From Guillardia theta CCMP2712 (lineage: Eukaryota > Cryptophyceae > Pyrenomonadales > Geminigeraceae): a stretch of 47,186 nucleotides of DNA. This document shows positions 33,241 to 43,402 of the stretch, piece after piece. The position numbers were made by a program, and so were the translations under genes. The notes beneath the pieces were generated by a model, which did not search any database, was not told where the DNA came from, and saw nothing but the letters and a program-made list of their open reading frames with translations. How positions within the stretch are numbered: position 1 is the first letter of the stretch; each line of letters starts with the position of its first letter. The stretch lies in contig NW_005434583.1 in the NCBI RefSeq assembly GCF_000315625.1, positions 216,766-263,951 on the forward strand, in the 5' to 3' direction.

Positions 33241-34897
33241 CTAGCTCAAGTACGCTTCTTCCGAAGATCGTCTTGCTATGTTCCTCGGGTCAATTCGTAT
33301 CATCTGATCGTCTTGATCCTCCTGGCCTTCCTCCTGCAGACCGCCTCTTACTCATCTTCTTCCGCTTCTCTCGCCTCCCCTCAGTCTTGTGCTGAGGGAT
33401 TTTCCTCACCCCTCCCAATCCTTCTTCAATCCTTGCTTCCTCCCCTGACAATCCTTCTTCTATGCTCCCTTCCTCGTCCAGTCAAGTACTCTTTCTCTTC
33501 CCAGCCTTCCCCTCCTTTTCATCGTCTCCTCATTTCCTCACTCCTCCTCCTCCTTGTCTTATCGCCTCCTTCCTTCGGCGCTACATGTCCAATCCGCCCA
33601 CTGACGCCATCGTTGCCCCCATCCCCCATCAGCCCATTTAAAGTGAGTGAAAGCACAAGCCCGCCTCAAGCTTGTTTTGATTCAGGTTACCTCGTCTGTC
33701 CTTTTTCCCGCACAAACTACCCCTACCCCCAATTATCCATGAACATACCCCACCCATATTACCTCTATTTACTCCCCTGGTTTTCCTTTTCTTCCCCAAG
33801 TTCGCTTCCCCAAATCTGTTTTCTGCTCCCCAAATTTCATGGAACCACCCACCCTACCCCTGTACTTTCCCGTAGCCTTTCATCCCCGTATATCCCTGCC
33901 GCATCTGGGTGGACGCAACTGAAGACCCTATATAAATGAGATTCTGGAGGTCTATTTTTAAGGGGTAGGGGTCACTACCGCTACCCTTGTTGCAAATGAA
34001 CTCGCCAAGAGTTCAGGACCCCTACCTCCGTGGGGCTGAGCAATTGATTCACTTTTCCCGGAATTATTGAAATTTAGAGATTTTTTTTCAAATATTGCCA
34101 AGATTAGTTATGAACTAAAACTGTAATCAACGCCGCCCTGCTAGATTTCAATTTTTGATACAGAAATATTTCAAAAATTCCTCCCAATGTCTCAAAATGA
34201 AATCAAATTTCGTCTTCAGACACCCCCCTTGACCTCTGCTTCACCTCTGTTCACCAACATCCACTGGATACACCAGGGGTAGTAAGAAGACAAAGGGACC
34301 CCTGTCATCTCCACCCCTACCCCTCTTTCGGCACTAAGCCTAATCCACCAGCTTGCGCCGGCGCCATGGCAGGGGCCGATGCAGGGGCAGTGCGATGCTG
34401 ATCGCATTTACGCACATCCCTCATCCATCGCACTCACTTCGTCTCCCCGTCACCTCCAAGTCTCACCTCCTACCCTGACACATCCAATTATTGTCCTTCA
34501 CCTGCCATTTCTTCTTCCTCATTCATGGGGCTGCCCTTTGAAAGTGGGACCAAAGTTTTGAACTGATGGTTAGAGAGCTTGTGGATCGGTTGTGATTTCA
34601 TCAGAGCAAATGATCACCTGATATATGCCATGTATGTTATTTTTTCCAAGTGTAAGACAAATAGTTCCCAGTAGATGAGACACCTCTTCTACTGTTTCCA
34701 TTTAAGGATTTGAGAAAGATAGCTCTTGCAAGATTGCATGTTTCCCGCCGAATCGACCGCTTAGAACAGTTTGTGCAAGGAATGTAAGGAATCATACTTA
34801 CGCTGAAGACAGACTAGAATTGTCGTCATTTCCGGAATTGTGACAAAGATACCCAGCAATGGTGCATATCCGTTATTGCCAGCATTCTGATCGACCT
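33241..34897. other. Divergent intergenic region with C-rich block
   Basis: Upstream of the beta-helix/WW gene. About 33330-33600 is CT-rich. About 33640-33930 is C-rich with AAACTACCCCTACCCCC and CCACCCTACCCC words and an AAGCTTGTTTTGA word also seen, in variant form, near 8080. About 33960-34200 is AT-rich, followed by another CCCCTACCCC stretch (about 34310). The rest is ordinary sequence. Long open frames over the CT-rich part are compositional; I see no gene. Confidence 0.5.
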
Positions 34898-35266
34898 TCA
34901 TTGTTGTGACGGAGGAGGAGAGGAGGAGGGGGATAAATCATTGGGTTTGAAACCAGTTCTCTTTTGTTTTCGTCCACTCTCTGGCTCTGTACTCAGTGCA
35001 CTGAACAATGCCATTTTACGTAACTGACTGCTTGCTTGTAGGCTTTCAGGCCTTGAGCTGCACACTGGCTGCGACCTAGAGGATTGAATACTCTTGTTGC
35101 TTTGGGAATTCAAGTGCGCTCGTGCCGTCTGTCCCAAAGTTTGATGAGCACTGGGCAAAGGAAGAAACAGACGCTGGTTGATGCGATCAATTGGGCCCCA
35201 AGGCTTTCCTTTGGCCTGGTGAGACGAGGCATGCGTCGAGCACACTGCACCAAGTTTTTCCAACAT
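34898..35266 (-). CDS. Possible small unknown protein
   Basis: A single uninterrupted frame of about 122 codons starts at ATG 35266 (MLEKLGAVCSTHASSHQAKG). It continues through a Gln/Ser-rich part (LNSQSNKSIQSSRSQPVCSS) and ends in a Ser/Pro tail. No domain is recognised. It would be divergent from the JmjC gene with 128 bp between start codons, a plausible shared promoter. Composition is not strongly gene-like, so it may be chance. Confidence 0.3.
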   Translation of the reverse strand: MLEKLGAVCSTHASSHQAKGKPWGPIDRINQRLFLPLPSAHQTLGQTARAHLNSQSNKSIQSSRSQPVCSSRPESLQASSQLRKMALFSALSTEPESGRKQKRTGFKPNDLSPSSSPPPSQQ

Positions 35267-35393
35267 CCATTTTAGCACAGAGCTGACCAGTTGGGGTTAG
35301 ATGATTGGTTACTTCGACAGCATGCCTCTCATTTGATAAGATTCTCAGAAAAGGCTTGTTCCTCTAGTGAACTTGAACTTGAATTTACATAAC

Positions 35394-38300
35394 ATGGCAG
35401 CGATGGCAAACTCAGTCAAGCCCGTTCTAAAGAAATTGCCGTTGCCAGCTGGACCGCCCGATCTTCCAGTTCTCAGACCTAACCCTGGCGAATTTTCGGA
35501 TTTGGGTACTTACTTGGGCTCCGTCTCCAAGCTCGGACAGATGCATGGTGCCGTCAGGGTCGTACCTCCGGAGGGTTATCGGGCTCGGCTTTCGTATGAA
35601 AACGCAGAAACTCTCATAAGGTGCTTCGGGTCACAGAGCGCCGAAGGGGAGTGCGGACTGTACCAACTGTCCGTTGAAGAAGCAGGATCGATGTATCTGT
35701 CTGATTTGCAAAGGCTTCTATCAGAGTCGGACCATCACGATTCCTCTAAGTGGTCTGAGGACCCTCGAGCAGCTGAGATCGAATTCTGGAGGACATTGGG
35801 AACGGGAGCTCCGTCGGTTTACACAGCTCACAGCATGAACTCTTCCCTGTTTGAAAAAACCATCTCTTCATGGAATCTTTCCAACTTTGAGGGACAAGTA
35901 GGCTTTGATCTCATTTCCAGCAAATTCACTTACTGGCACAATCTTCAGGTCAAAACCAAGAATCCTCGTTCCTGGCAGGTGTCAGCACAAGGAATCAATG
36001 GGCTCTCCTTCGGCATGACGTTCACGGTGAGTAGGTAGGGCTCGTCGTGCCTGTGGTGCTGACAGCCGCATGCTTTACAGTCTCGTGGATTGACCTGTTC
36101 TGAGGAGCCTTTCTGCAACATTAGTTATCTCCATTTCGGAAAGCCTCGGACCGTCTACGTAATTCCACCATCGCACCGGAAAGAGATGGTGAATCTTATT
36201 GGACAATTGAGGTGAGCCATTGCCCTTTTCTGTGTGACTTTCATCTCAATTTCCGTGCAGGCCTGGTCAAGTAGAGAAAGGAATGGATTCTAGTTCTGTC
36301 CTGGCCAAAAGCCCACTTCTAATAGATCCGGTGGTGAGTAGCTCCATTGCTCCTACTTTCAACCGCGATGCCTTGACTGTCGCATTTGAGCGGATTCCGC
36401 CTTATCATGACACTGAAGGCAAATGCAGGTTCTCAGCAAGCACAAGATACCCTTACAGAAAGCCACGCAACAAGCAGGTCAAGTCATAATGTTGAAGCTT
36501 TCTGCTCCTTCCTAAGACTCAGTGCCTCAGGCGAGTTCTTGATCCTTTTTCCTGGGTCGTACAGCTGTTCCTTCTGTCATGGTGTGAATTGCTTCGAAGT
36601 CGCTGAGGCATCTATGGAACGCTTGATACCGGCAAAACCAGCGCCTGCTCCACCAATGGTCAGAATGCCTCCTGCTGTGAATGGGAGGCCAGATCTTCAA
36701 AATTGGTCAAGGCCGCCATTTCAGAACCCAGCGATGATGAATGCTGCTCCGCAACTGCCTGCTACCATGATGCAGCAGGCAAGAATGCATGTGGCGTTGA
36801 CAGGATCCATGCCGACCACAACCCCCTGGCCCATTGAAAGCAATTTTCCTGGTGTTACGCTCGCTGGAGTAAAGATGGAACCACCTGTGAGACCAAACAT
36901 GCTCACGGAAAACCTGGCGGCGATGGCGGGTTTAGATGCAAATAAGAAGCGTGCTGGTAGAGGGAAGGTTCCCATCCCTTCCATGTCTGATCTGGCAACG
37001 AAGTTGAATACTACCCCTGATTTTGCAAATGGAGATTCAAACGTCATGTCCAACGGCATTCCTGACAGAGCCATTCTGGACGGTAAAGGTGCCATTCGAA
37101 GACGCAGGAAACGTAAACCCAGTGGATCCACAGAAATTGAAGTTGGCAAGCCTGAGGGAAAAGAGCCAGTAGAAGTAATTACTAAGAAATCCCAGGCAGC
37201 TGCTGACAACGTCGACAAAAACAAGAATTGTCACTTCTGTGAACACGCACCAAAGCGTTGCTCAATTTTTGCATGCCTGGATCCGAGTTGCGATCAGATG
37301 TTTTGTGAAAATTGTTGTAAGAGGCATCTTGGCAGGCCAACTAGCTTCAAAGGCCAGGCAGATGCGAATGCAGCGAATTGGAGATGTCCCATTTGTACGA
37401 GACACTGTTGCTGTACACTAATTGAGTGCAACAAAGTCCATTTGCATTGTAAGAGATACAGAAGAAGAATCAAACACAATGTGCGAAAGGGTATTCAGCA
37501 GGATTACATGGACAAATCAGACACTTCGTCAGTGTCAGGTGCACCAGGAAACGAAGACTCCAAGTCTGGGTCCGCGCTACAGGACCAGAAGTACGCTGAT
37601 AAGGAATCGCTGCAAGACGACGAAGAGGATTTGGACGAGAATGGAGGTGACGATGACTGGGATTCTTCGGATGAGAACACAGAAGAAATGGAGAAGAAGC
37701 CTCTCCCAACGCAGCTGTTGAGCGACCCCCCTGGTGGTTCGTCCATCTCTTGGATGGGCACGACGCCATCGGGCCAGTCATTCCTTGGTGCTAGTCAAAG
37801 CCTGCGTCTCGGTGGGATGAATGTGATGGGCAGCCTCTCGTCAGCTGGATTCAACAATACCGCGTCTGCCAGAACGCTCTCCAATTCTGTCTCCTCTGTC
37901 GTCCCGCAGTTTCTCCCTCCTCCTGCTGCCCTGGGAACTCCCAACAGGTGAGCTGTAACTTGTCGCCTCAGCTGCTTCGCTTACTAGCCCCTCTCTAGCG
38001 CCTTCGTCGGCACTCCTGGCGCCTACGGGCTGGTCGGGACCCCGCTGGGGGTGGGAACGCCGCTAACGCCGATCATGGACTCGACCCACCAGGTCAGTAG
38101 ACCGGACGAGCCCACGAGCCAGCTACTGAGAAGAGTTGCAGGTCTCTACCCCCTTCGGCTACGTGGAGGACTCTCTCGCCTCCATCGGCTCCTTCTCGGA
38201 GAACGGGCCCGCCAACTGCAGGTCCTGTGGGTGACCTGACGCTCTTGCCCCGACTCAAAGTGATGCAGTTGGTTTGACCACCTCTTCGGATCGGGGGCTG

Positions 38301-38836
38301 GCGATGCGAGTCAAGTTGCTTCCATGCTCCAGCAGCAGCAGGTTCGCCTCCTCTCTGGCCTCCTCGTGACTGAGACTCGGCAAACAGCTGGCAGCTCAGC
38401 ACCTCCAGCTGCCAGGCCTAACGCAGCCCATTGCTGCACATCAAGCGCTCATGGCTCAGCTCCAGGGACAGCAAGTTGCGGCACAGCAGGTACCCACGCG
38501 TCCTCGCCCTACCTCCTTCCCCCTCGTCCACATCCCCCACCTGCTTCTGTATGCTCTACTCATTAAGTCCCTTATGCGTCTTTCTTGCTTTGCTACTTCC
38601 CCACCTCCCTCACCCCTCTGAATCTTCTCAGGCGCTTGCGGCGGGAGCGCAGCAGCGGGCGCATGGAACCCTTGAAGATACAACGACAACGTGGGCGCCG
38701 GACGAGTTTGTCTTCTCGCCACAGGTGAGGAAGCACGAGAGGCGGATGAAACCTGACGGCAGCTCTGCAGGATGAGGAGGCCGAGGAGAGCGGCATCCAC
38801 CCGAATCTTCAGCTGCTCCCGCAGAAGGACGGATGA
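35394..38836 (+). CDS. JmjN-JmjC protein with zf-4CXXC_R1 zinc finger; JmjC iron site lost
   Basis: Nuclear chromatin protein related to KDM4/JARID-type histone demethylases. The ATG at 35394 opens MAAMANSVKPVLKKLPLPAG. JmjN is at about 35455-35600 (PVLRPNPGEFSDLGTYLGSV, VRVVPPEGYRARL). JmjC runs from about 35780 to 36620: INGLSFGMTFT, NISYLHFGKPRTVYVIPPSH, LIDPVVLSKHKIPLQKATQQ, AGEFLILFPGSYSCSFCHG, VNCFEVAEAS. It aligns almost without gaps to KDM4, but the HxE pair reads CSE and the third iron His (GYHAGFNHG in KDM4) is Ser. After a disordered stretch with a basic IRRRRKRK signal, a Cys-rich finger at about 37228-37470 (CHFCEH, CSIFACLDPSCDQMFCENCC, WRCPICTRHCCC) matches the zf-4CXXC_R1/CDCA7 type. 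An acidic segment (DDDWDSSDENTEEMEKK) and short Gln/Gly-rich exons follow, ending LQLLPQKDG with TGA at 38834-38836. Probably a non-catalytic reader or scaffold. Confidence 0.88.
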
Positions 38837-39031
38837 ACCTGACCATCTACCCGCCTTCCAAGAATTTTTCCCTTGAGAGTTTGCGACAAGTTTTTCCAGT
38901 GCAAGAGGCCATGGGCGGGCAGGTTGAAAGCCTCGGCCTGATGTAATGTAAATCGTTTCGCATGATTTCTAGCTGATTCAATGAAAGTGTATCAAACATC
39001 GCAGCAACAGCTGGGAGGTAGCTGAAACAGC

Positions 39032-40044
39032 TCACTTCGGCTGCTGTGACTCTTCCACGTCCATGTTGTCCTGCTGCCCTGCGCCCTCTCCACTCCCTTC
39101 CCCCCCTTCTGCTCTGTCCGCGCTGCCAGCTTCGCCTGCTCCCTCGTTCGATGTATCTGCACTCTCGTTCGCTCCCTCTCCGGCTGCCTCGCCCTCCGAC
39201 GGACGCTGCCGCCCTTGCGTGAGCATCGCCAGCATTTGCGCCTGACAAGCCATCAGTGCCCTCCGAGGAGCATGATGAAGAAGGAAACCTGATCTGCCTG
39301 CCCGATGCTCGCGCTGATCCCTGCTGGAGCGCTGGGGTCCGACTCCTGCTCGTCGTCAAGGCAAAGGCAGGAGGAAGAGAAGGGAGTCCTCACCCCATTG
39401 ATGTACGCGTTCACTTTGCCTGCATACTCAGCATCCTTCTCGTTGCTGGGCTCCTGTCGGCAAGACAGCTCAGCAGGATGTTTTCCTTGTTCGCAGCTCA
39501 CCTGCATCCAATAGAAATGAAGTTTACGCGTGGATGTAAACTTCAATACATAAACTCTGATGTGCCAGGCAACGATGAGATCAGCGATCTAGGCCATCAG
39601 GGAAGGCAAGCCAGTGACCTGTTGTTCTTAGCGTTGTCCTTGGCTTGTTCCACATACTCAAAGACGGCATCTCCGGGGAATATGATGAAGTCGTCTTCAG
39701 TGAGACCTTTGAAGGAGTTCTCTTAGCAAAGGGTAAGTTCGAGTCAACTGGGATCACCTTGGCTCCTGTCTGTCCAGGTAAGATGCATCAGATCATCCTC
39801 CGGCGACTTCTTCACAGTCAGACGTCCTTTGCGGGGATCTGCTCGCACTGTCGTTCCGTTGCCATCCACCTTCATCTTCCCGCATCGAAACTCGACCATG
39901 GGAGAGTTTGAACCTCGACCAAGAATCCCTTGCTGCAGGACATAGAGAGTGAGTGAGTTGGATGAGGATTGAGAAAGAGATTGAAGATGAGCTCATTACC
40001 TGAAACATCGGATTAGCCGTCCGTCTCATCGATGCTTCCTGCAT
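39032..40044 (-). CDS. RPN13: 26S proteasome ubiquitin receptor RPN13 (ADRM1)
   Basis: Subunit of the proteasome lid/base that captures ubiquitin. The ATG at 40042-40044 gives MQEASMRRTANPMFQ, an intron, then the Pru domain: PMVEFRCGKMKVDGN, VRADPRKGRLTVKKSPEDD, FPGDAVFEYVEQAKDN, RVYVLKFTSTRKLHFYWMQ, EPSNEKDAEYAGKVNAYING. These follow the human Pru strands in order, and the ubiquitin-binding FPxD loop is kept as FPGD. Downstream exons give SDPSAPAGISASIGQADQ and AQMLAMLTQGRQRPSEG, then a Ala/Glu/Gly-rich acidic tail ending DNMDVEESQQPK and a stop at 39032-39034. No DEUBAD (UCH37-binding) helices are recognisable, so it resembles the shorter Pru-only forms. The product would be about 230-250 residues. 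It converges with the JmjC gene (195 bp between stops). Confidence 0.9.
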
Positions 40045-40158
40045 GATTGAAAATCAGTTCGGAACTTCACCATGAGAAGTTTCAGTGTGCATTATGATAG
40101 GCGGCATGCCTCCTCTGTTGTTGTGATTGTCGAGACTAGCCAATTCTGCAATACCTCA

Positions 40159-40398
40159 TAGCTCCTATCTGAAGTAGCTCCTATCTGAAGTAGCTCCTAT
40201 CTGAAGTAGCTCCTATCTGAAGTAGCTCCTATCTGAAGTAGCTCCTATCTGAAGTAGCTCCTATCTGAAGTAGCTCCTATCTGAAGTAGCTCCTATCTGA
40301 AGTAGCTCCTGTCTGAAGTAGCTCCTATCTGAAGTAGCTCCTATCTGAAGTAGCTCTTATCTGAAGTAGCTCCTATCTGAAGTAGCTCCTATCTGCAG
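40159..40398 (+). repeat. 16-bp minisatellite, 15 copies
   Basis: Unit TAGCTCCTATCTGAAG, exactly 15 units in 240 bp. Only three variant positions are seen: one CCTGTCTG, one GCTCTTATC and a final CTGCAG. Near-perfect homogeneity indicates recent expansion or ongoing homogenisation. It lies about 115 bp upstream of the RPN13 start codon. Confidence 0.95.
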
Positions 40399-40530
40399 TC
40401 TTTCAACCAAGAGATCTTCACTCTTAAGTTGGTCAGATTGTGGTTGGCACTTGTAGACTAACCTGTTTCCATCCTTGGGATCTAAATAACTTCGCTCATC
40501 TCTGTTAAGACAATCTCATGTCCATTTGAT

Positions 40531-40663
40531 CTTCTCTTCTCTTCTCTTCTCTTCTCTTCTCTTCTCTTCTCTTCTCTTCTCTTCTCTTCTCTTCTCTTCT
40601 GATCTCTTCTCTTCTCTTCTCTTCTCTTCTCTTCTCTTCTCTTCTCTTCTCTTCTCTTCTCTC
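40531..40663 (+). repeat. (CTTCT)n pentanucleotide microsatellite
   Basis: About 26 CTTCT units with one interruption (CTTCTGATCTCTTCT near 40600). It is intergenic and pyrimidine-rich on plus. Confidence 0.95.
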
Positions 40664-41264
40664 ATTTTCTCATGTTCGCTCTCAACTTCTCATTAGCCAT
40701 GTTCGCCAGTCTTCAAGGTGCATAGATCGAACATGGAGGACACCTAATCCATGGTCCCCTCATCCCCTCCCGTATTCATCCCACAATGAAACGTTACTTT
40801 CCGTTATCTATTTTCGTCCATAATGCAATTCCATGATGCTCGCAATGCCGTCTCTGCCCCCTCCCCGTCCTTCCTTGATCCCTCCTCTCCCCGTCCTCCC
40901 CTCCTGTGCTTTGCTTCTCCCTCCTCTCTCAAACCTTCCTTTTCTGTAATTTGCTTCTCCCTCCTCTCTCAAACCTTCCCTCCTGTCTCCCTTCCACATT
41001 TTCCCTCCTTGATTCTTGCGTGATTCTTGCTAACTCAACATTAGGGTTCAGGTCTTCGTTACTTTTGAATGGCACTTTGAAGCATTCATGGAATACTCGT
41101 CAAGACGAAGGTGGAATTATTTCTACTTCTCAGGTTGTTATCTTTGCCCGTGCCAATCGTGTATGTTGACTTCATTTCAGCTTACGTTTTTCTTCTTTGT
41201 TTCTGCCTGGCTCACTGCAACGTTAGAGATGGTGATTAATTGATTTTTTTCGAGTTGCAATTCG

Positions 41265-42069
41265 ATGATGCAACGTTCTCCAGAGAACCTGAACATTCAG
41301 GAGAAGCTTCAAGTGAGCATGAAGGTGCTGTCTGAGATACTAATCCTTGACACCTTCATTTCTGCAGGAGGCATATTCAAACTATCCAACTTTCGCTCAG
41401 GTGCAAGTCACTTCCTTTTCCTCTCAGGTCCTGATATGGAGTGCAGCCGTATGGATCGCAAGCGCCTCAGTCAGCTGTGATTCCAGAGGAGGGTGAAGTC
41501 ATTCAGCCTTGGCCTTCTGACAGGCCGGATGCTCCTCCGCTTGTTACATCGAAGGTGATGTTTTTCAACTCATGTCCTGCATTCCTCTTGAAGAGCACAA
41601 GATCCTCTTCTGCATGTCGACTCGTTGGACTTGATCTGCTAACTGCATGTGGACTCGTTGGACTTATCTGCTAAATCTTTCAATGAACAGACTATTGAGG
41701 AAGCAAGGGAAAAGTTTCCAGGAGATCCCGGTGCGATATATCCGACCCCGTCTTATCCAGTGACTGGATCCTTCAGTTTTGTCCCTTTCTCATAAGAATG
41801 AGATCAGGATGGCGGCTTTGCGCAGGTGAGAGCGAAATGGTGTTGGAATGGCAACGATGATGACTTCCATTTCCAAATTCAGGCAGCTTCAGGTTTACGG
41901 TAACACTCCAGCATGGTACTATGTGTCCTCGTTCTTGGTCATGGTGATTGCTCTTGCTGTGCTTGTGGCTGTCTCACAGGATTCATCGCAGGTTGGAACA
42001 GTAATCTCCCTCTTCTTCTTCGCTCAGGATCGATGGGTCAAGAGTCAAGCGGACATCGACCTCGATTAG
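41265..42069 (+). CDS. Small single-pass membrane protein, possibly mitochondrial
   Basis: In-phase exons give MMQRSPENLNIQEKLQ, EAYSNYPTFAQ and PYGSQAPQSAVIPEEGEVIQ. Then come PWPSDRPDAPPLVTSK, TIEEAREKFPGDPGAIYPTP and SYPVTGSFSF. After a longer intron they give QLQVYGNTPAWYYVSSFLVM with a hydrophobic helix (FLVMVIALAVLVAVSQ), then DRWVKSQADIDLD and TAG at 42067-42069. A Pro-rich soluble part plus one helix near the C-terminus is the layout of several small respiratory-complex subunits, but I cannot name one. An upstream exon with a presequence is likely because the ATG lies close to a possible acceptor. Splice choice around 41790-41890 is uncertain. Confidence 0.5.
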
Positions 42070-42403
42070 GCCGTTGAGCGTTTCAATCTGAACTGGTGCA
42101 ATGGAACAGGCCGAAGTGAGAAAAATGTGCCAACGTTGGCTGAGATTCGGTAGAAAGCATTTGGTAAGGCAGTAACTCACGGACATCCGAGTGGTTCATC
42201 GGGTGTTCAACATTGTTGTGGTACATGAAAAAACAGAAAAGACTGAGACTCCGCGTTCACATGAATGTTTATAGTCCCTTGAAAATCGTTCAAAACTTAT
42301 GCTGGTGCATTTCCTTGTTCACCAGCGCATTCCCCTCCCCTGAGATTGGTTTTAAGCAGCTTCATGCCGTGCCAAACCTACCTACCGCATTCGCTTCAAG
42401 TGT
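42070..42403. other. Convergent spacer (334 bp)
   Basis: It lies between the stop of the small membrane protein gene (+) and the stop of the hydrolase gene (-). I see nothing recognisable in it. Confidence 0.6.
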
Positions 42404-43402
42404 TCAAACGTTGGCCTGAGCCCACTCTAGTATGTCCCTCCAAACCTCCCCGTTGACTGGCTCTGGCTCCCCGGAGGTAAGTGCATGCCATGCATCCTCG
42501 TAGACCTTGATGGTCTTCTTCTCTGGCGAGCACCCGGCTCTTGCATGCAATGCTCTGCTTCCTTCGATGTTTGTGATGACGTCGGCCGAGCCATGCAGGA
42601 CTAGGAACGGAGTCTTCATCTGCTCCATCTCGCTGTCCAGCTTTAGGGTGGCATCGTAGAGCTCACGAGCTGTTGCGAGACGAGGAAGTCCGACGTAGCA
42701 GAGCGGGTTTGCCTTTCCAACCGCCAGCATGTCAGGCCTGCGAATCATCTTTTCTACTGAGATGTCAGACGGGACCATCGGAACAGACGGGATAATGTGG
42801 GAGAGGACGCGAAGGGCTCCAACCATGAACTCCGAAGGCTTCATCTCAGGCGCTATGGTGCACATGGGTGCCTGGAGAATCGCCCCGTGGACCGGCTCCC
42901 CCTCCCACCCTTGTTTCTGCGCCTCAATTGAAGCGCGGATCGCCACCATGCCGCCCATGGACTCACCGAAGATCAGCCAGCGCAGCTCGGAGAACTTCTT
43001 CTGCATGTGCTTGAGGTACTCGAAGACGTCCTGCAGCGCTAGCTCGAAGTTGTCCAGCATCGCGATGTTCCCATCCGACCAGCCATGCCCCTCCATCTCC
43101 AAACCCGTGACGACAAACCCCGCTTCCACGAACTTGACCATGGTGTCGCATAGGAACCATCGCAAGTGGTCTCCGTACCCGTGGCAGATCAGAATGGCTC
43201 CCCGAGGAGGGTCTGTCGGTGTCATCGTCCGAGTGAAGAGCCTAAGGCCTCGTGAAGAAGTGAAGTACTCGTCGGTGGTGCTGCTTGCCAGCTTCTCAAG
43301 CATCTGCTTCGTCTCGGCCGGAAACATGGGATGGTCTTCCGGCGTGATCGTGCGTCGCTTCTCCGCTGTTTCAATCTTCTGCATGCTTGCTGGGAGGAAC
43401 AT
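42404..43402 (-). CDS. Alpha/beta hydrolase, monoacylglycerol lipase/lysophospholipase type
   Basis: Serine hydrolase likely to cleave monoacylglycerols or related esters. One uninterrupted exon of about 332 codons from ATG 43402 (MFLPASMQKIETAEK) to TGA 42404-42406. The oxyanion/HGYGDH strand (AILICHGYGDHLRWF), the LEMEGHGWSDG segment typical of MAGL-like and caffeoylshikimate-esterase-like enzymes, the nucleophile elbow GESMGG, the acid FLVLHGSADVITN and the catalytic His in YEDAWHALTSGEPEP are all present. The triad is therefore intact. A cap region lies between (APEMKPSEFMVGALRVLSHI). Upstream of the ATG there is a good acceptor (CTGTTGCAG|GTGCAAG), so a 5' UTR intron or extra exon is possible. 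It is among the few nearly intron-free genes in the window. Substrate is not determined by sequence. Confidence 0.9.
   Translation of the reverse strand: MFLPASMQKIETAEKRRTITPEDHPMFPAETKQMLEKLASSTTDEYFTSSRGLRLFTRTMTPTDPPRGAILICHGYGDHLRWFLCDTMVKFVEAGFVVTGLEMEGHGWSDGNIAMLDNFELALQDVFEYLKHMQKKFSELRWLIFGESMGGMVAIRASIEAQKQGWEGEPVHGAILQAPMCTIAPEMKPSEFMVGALRVLSHIIPSVPMVPSDISVEKMIRRPDMLAVGKANPLCYVGLPRLATARELYDATLKLDSEMEQMKTPFLVLHGSADVITNIEGSRALHARAGCSPEKKTIKVYEDAWHALTSGEPEPVNGEVWRDILEWAQANV

Larger units (their letters stand above)
40045..41264. other. Divergent intergenic region with two tandem repeats
   Basis: It lies between RPN13 (minus) and the small membrane protein gene (plus). It holds a 15-copy 16-bp minisatellite (40159-40398) and a CTTCT pentamer run (about 40531-40663). 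A CT-rich stretch (about 40850-41010) with a duplicated CTTCTCCCTCCTCTCTCAAA segment follows. About 41040-41170 may be an upstream exon or leader of the plus gene (FRSSLLLNGTLKHSWNTRQ in one frame); this is not proven. Confidence 0.55.

Noticed and set aside
33313-33939. 208-codon plus-strand Ser/Pro/Leu frame
   Set aside because: Lies in CT-rich then C-rich spacer sequence; composition explains the absence of stops and no domain is visible.
40141-40400. The 16-bp array as a CRISPR array
   Set aside because: Units are contiguous with no unique spacers, in a eukaryotic genome; it is a minisatellite.
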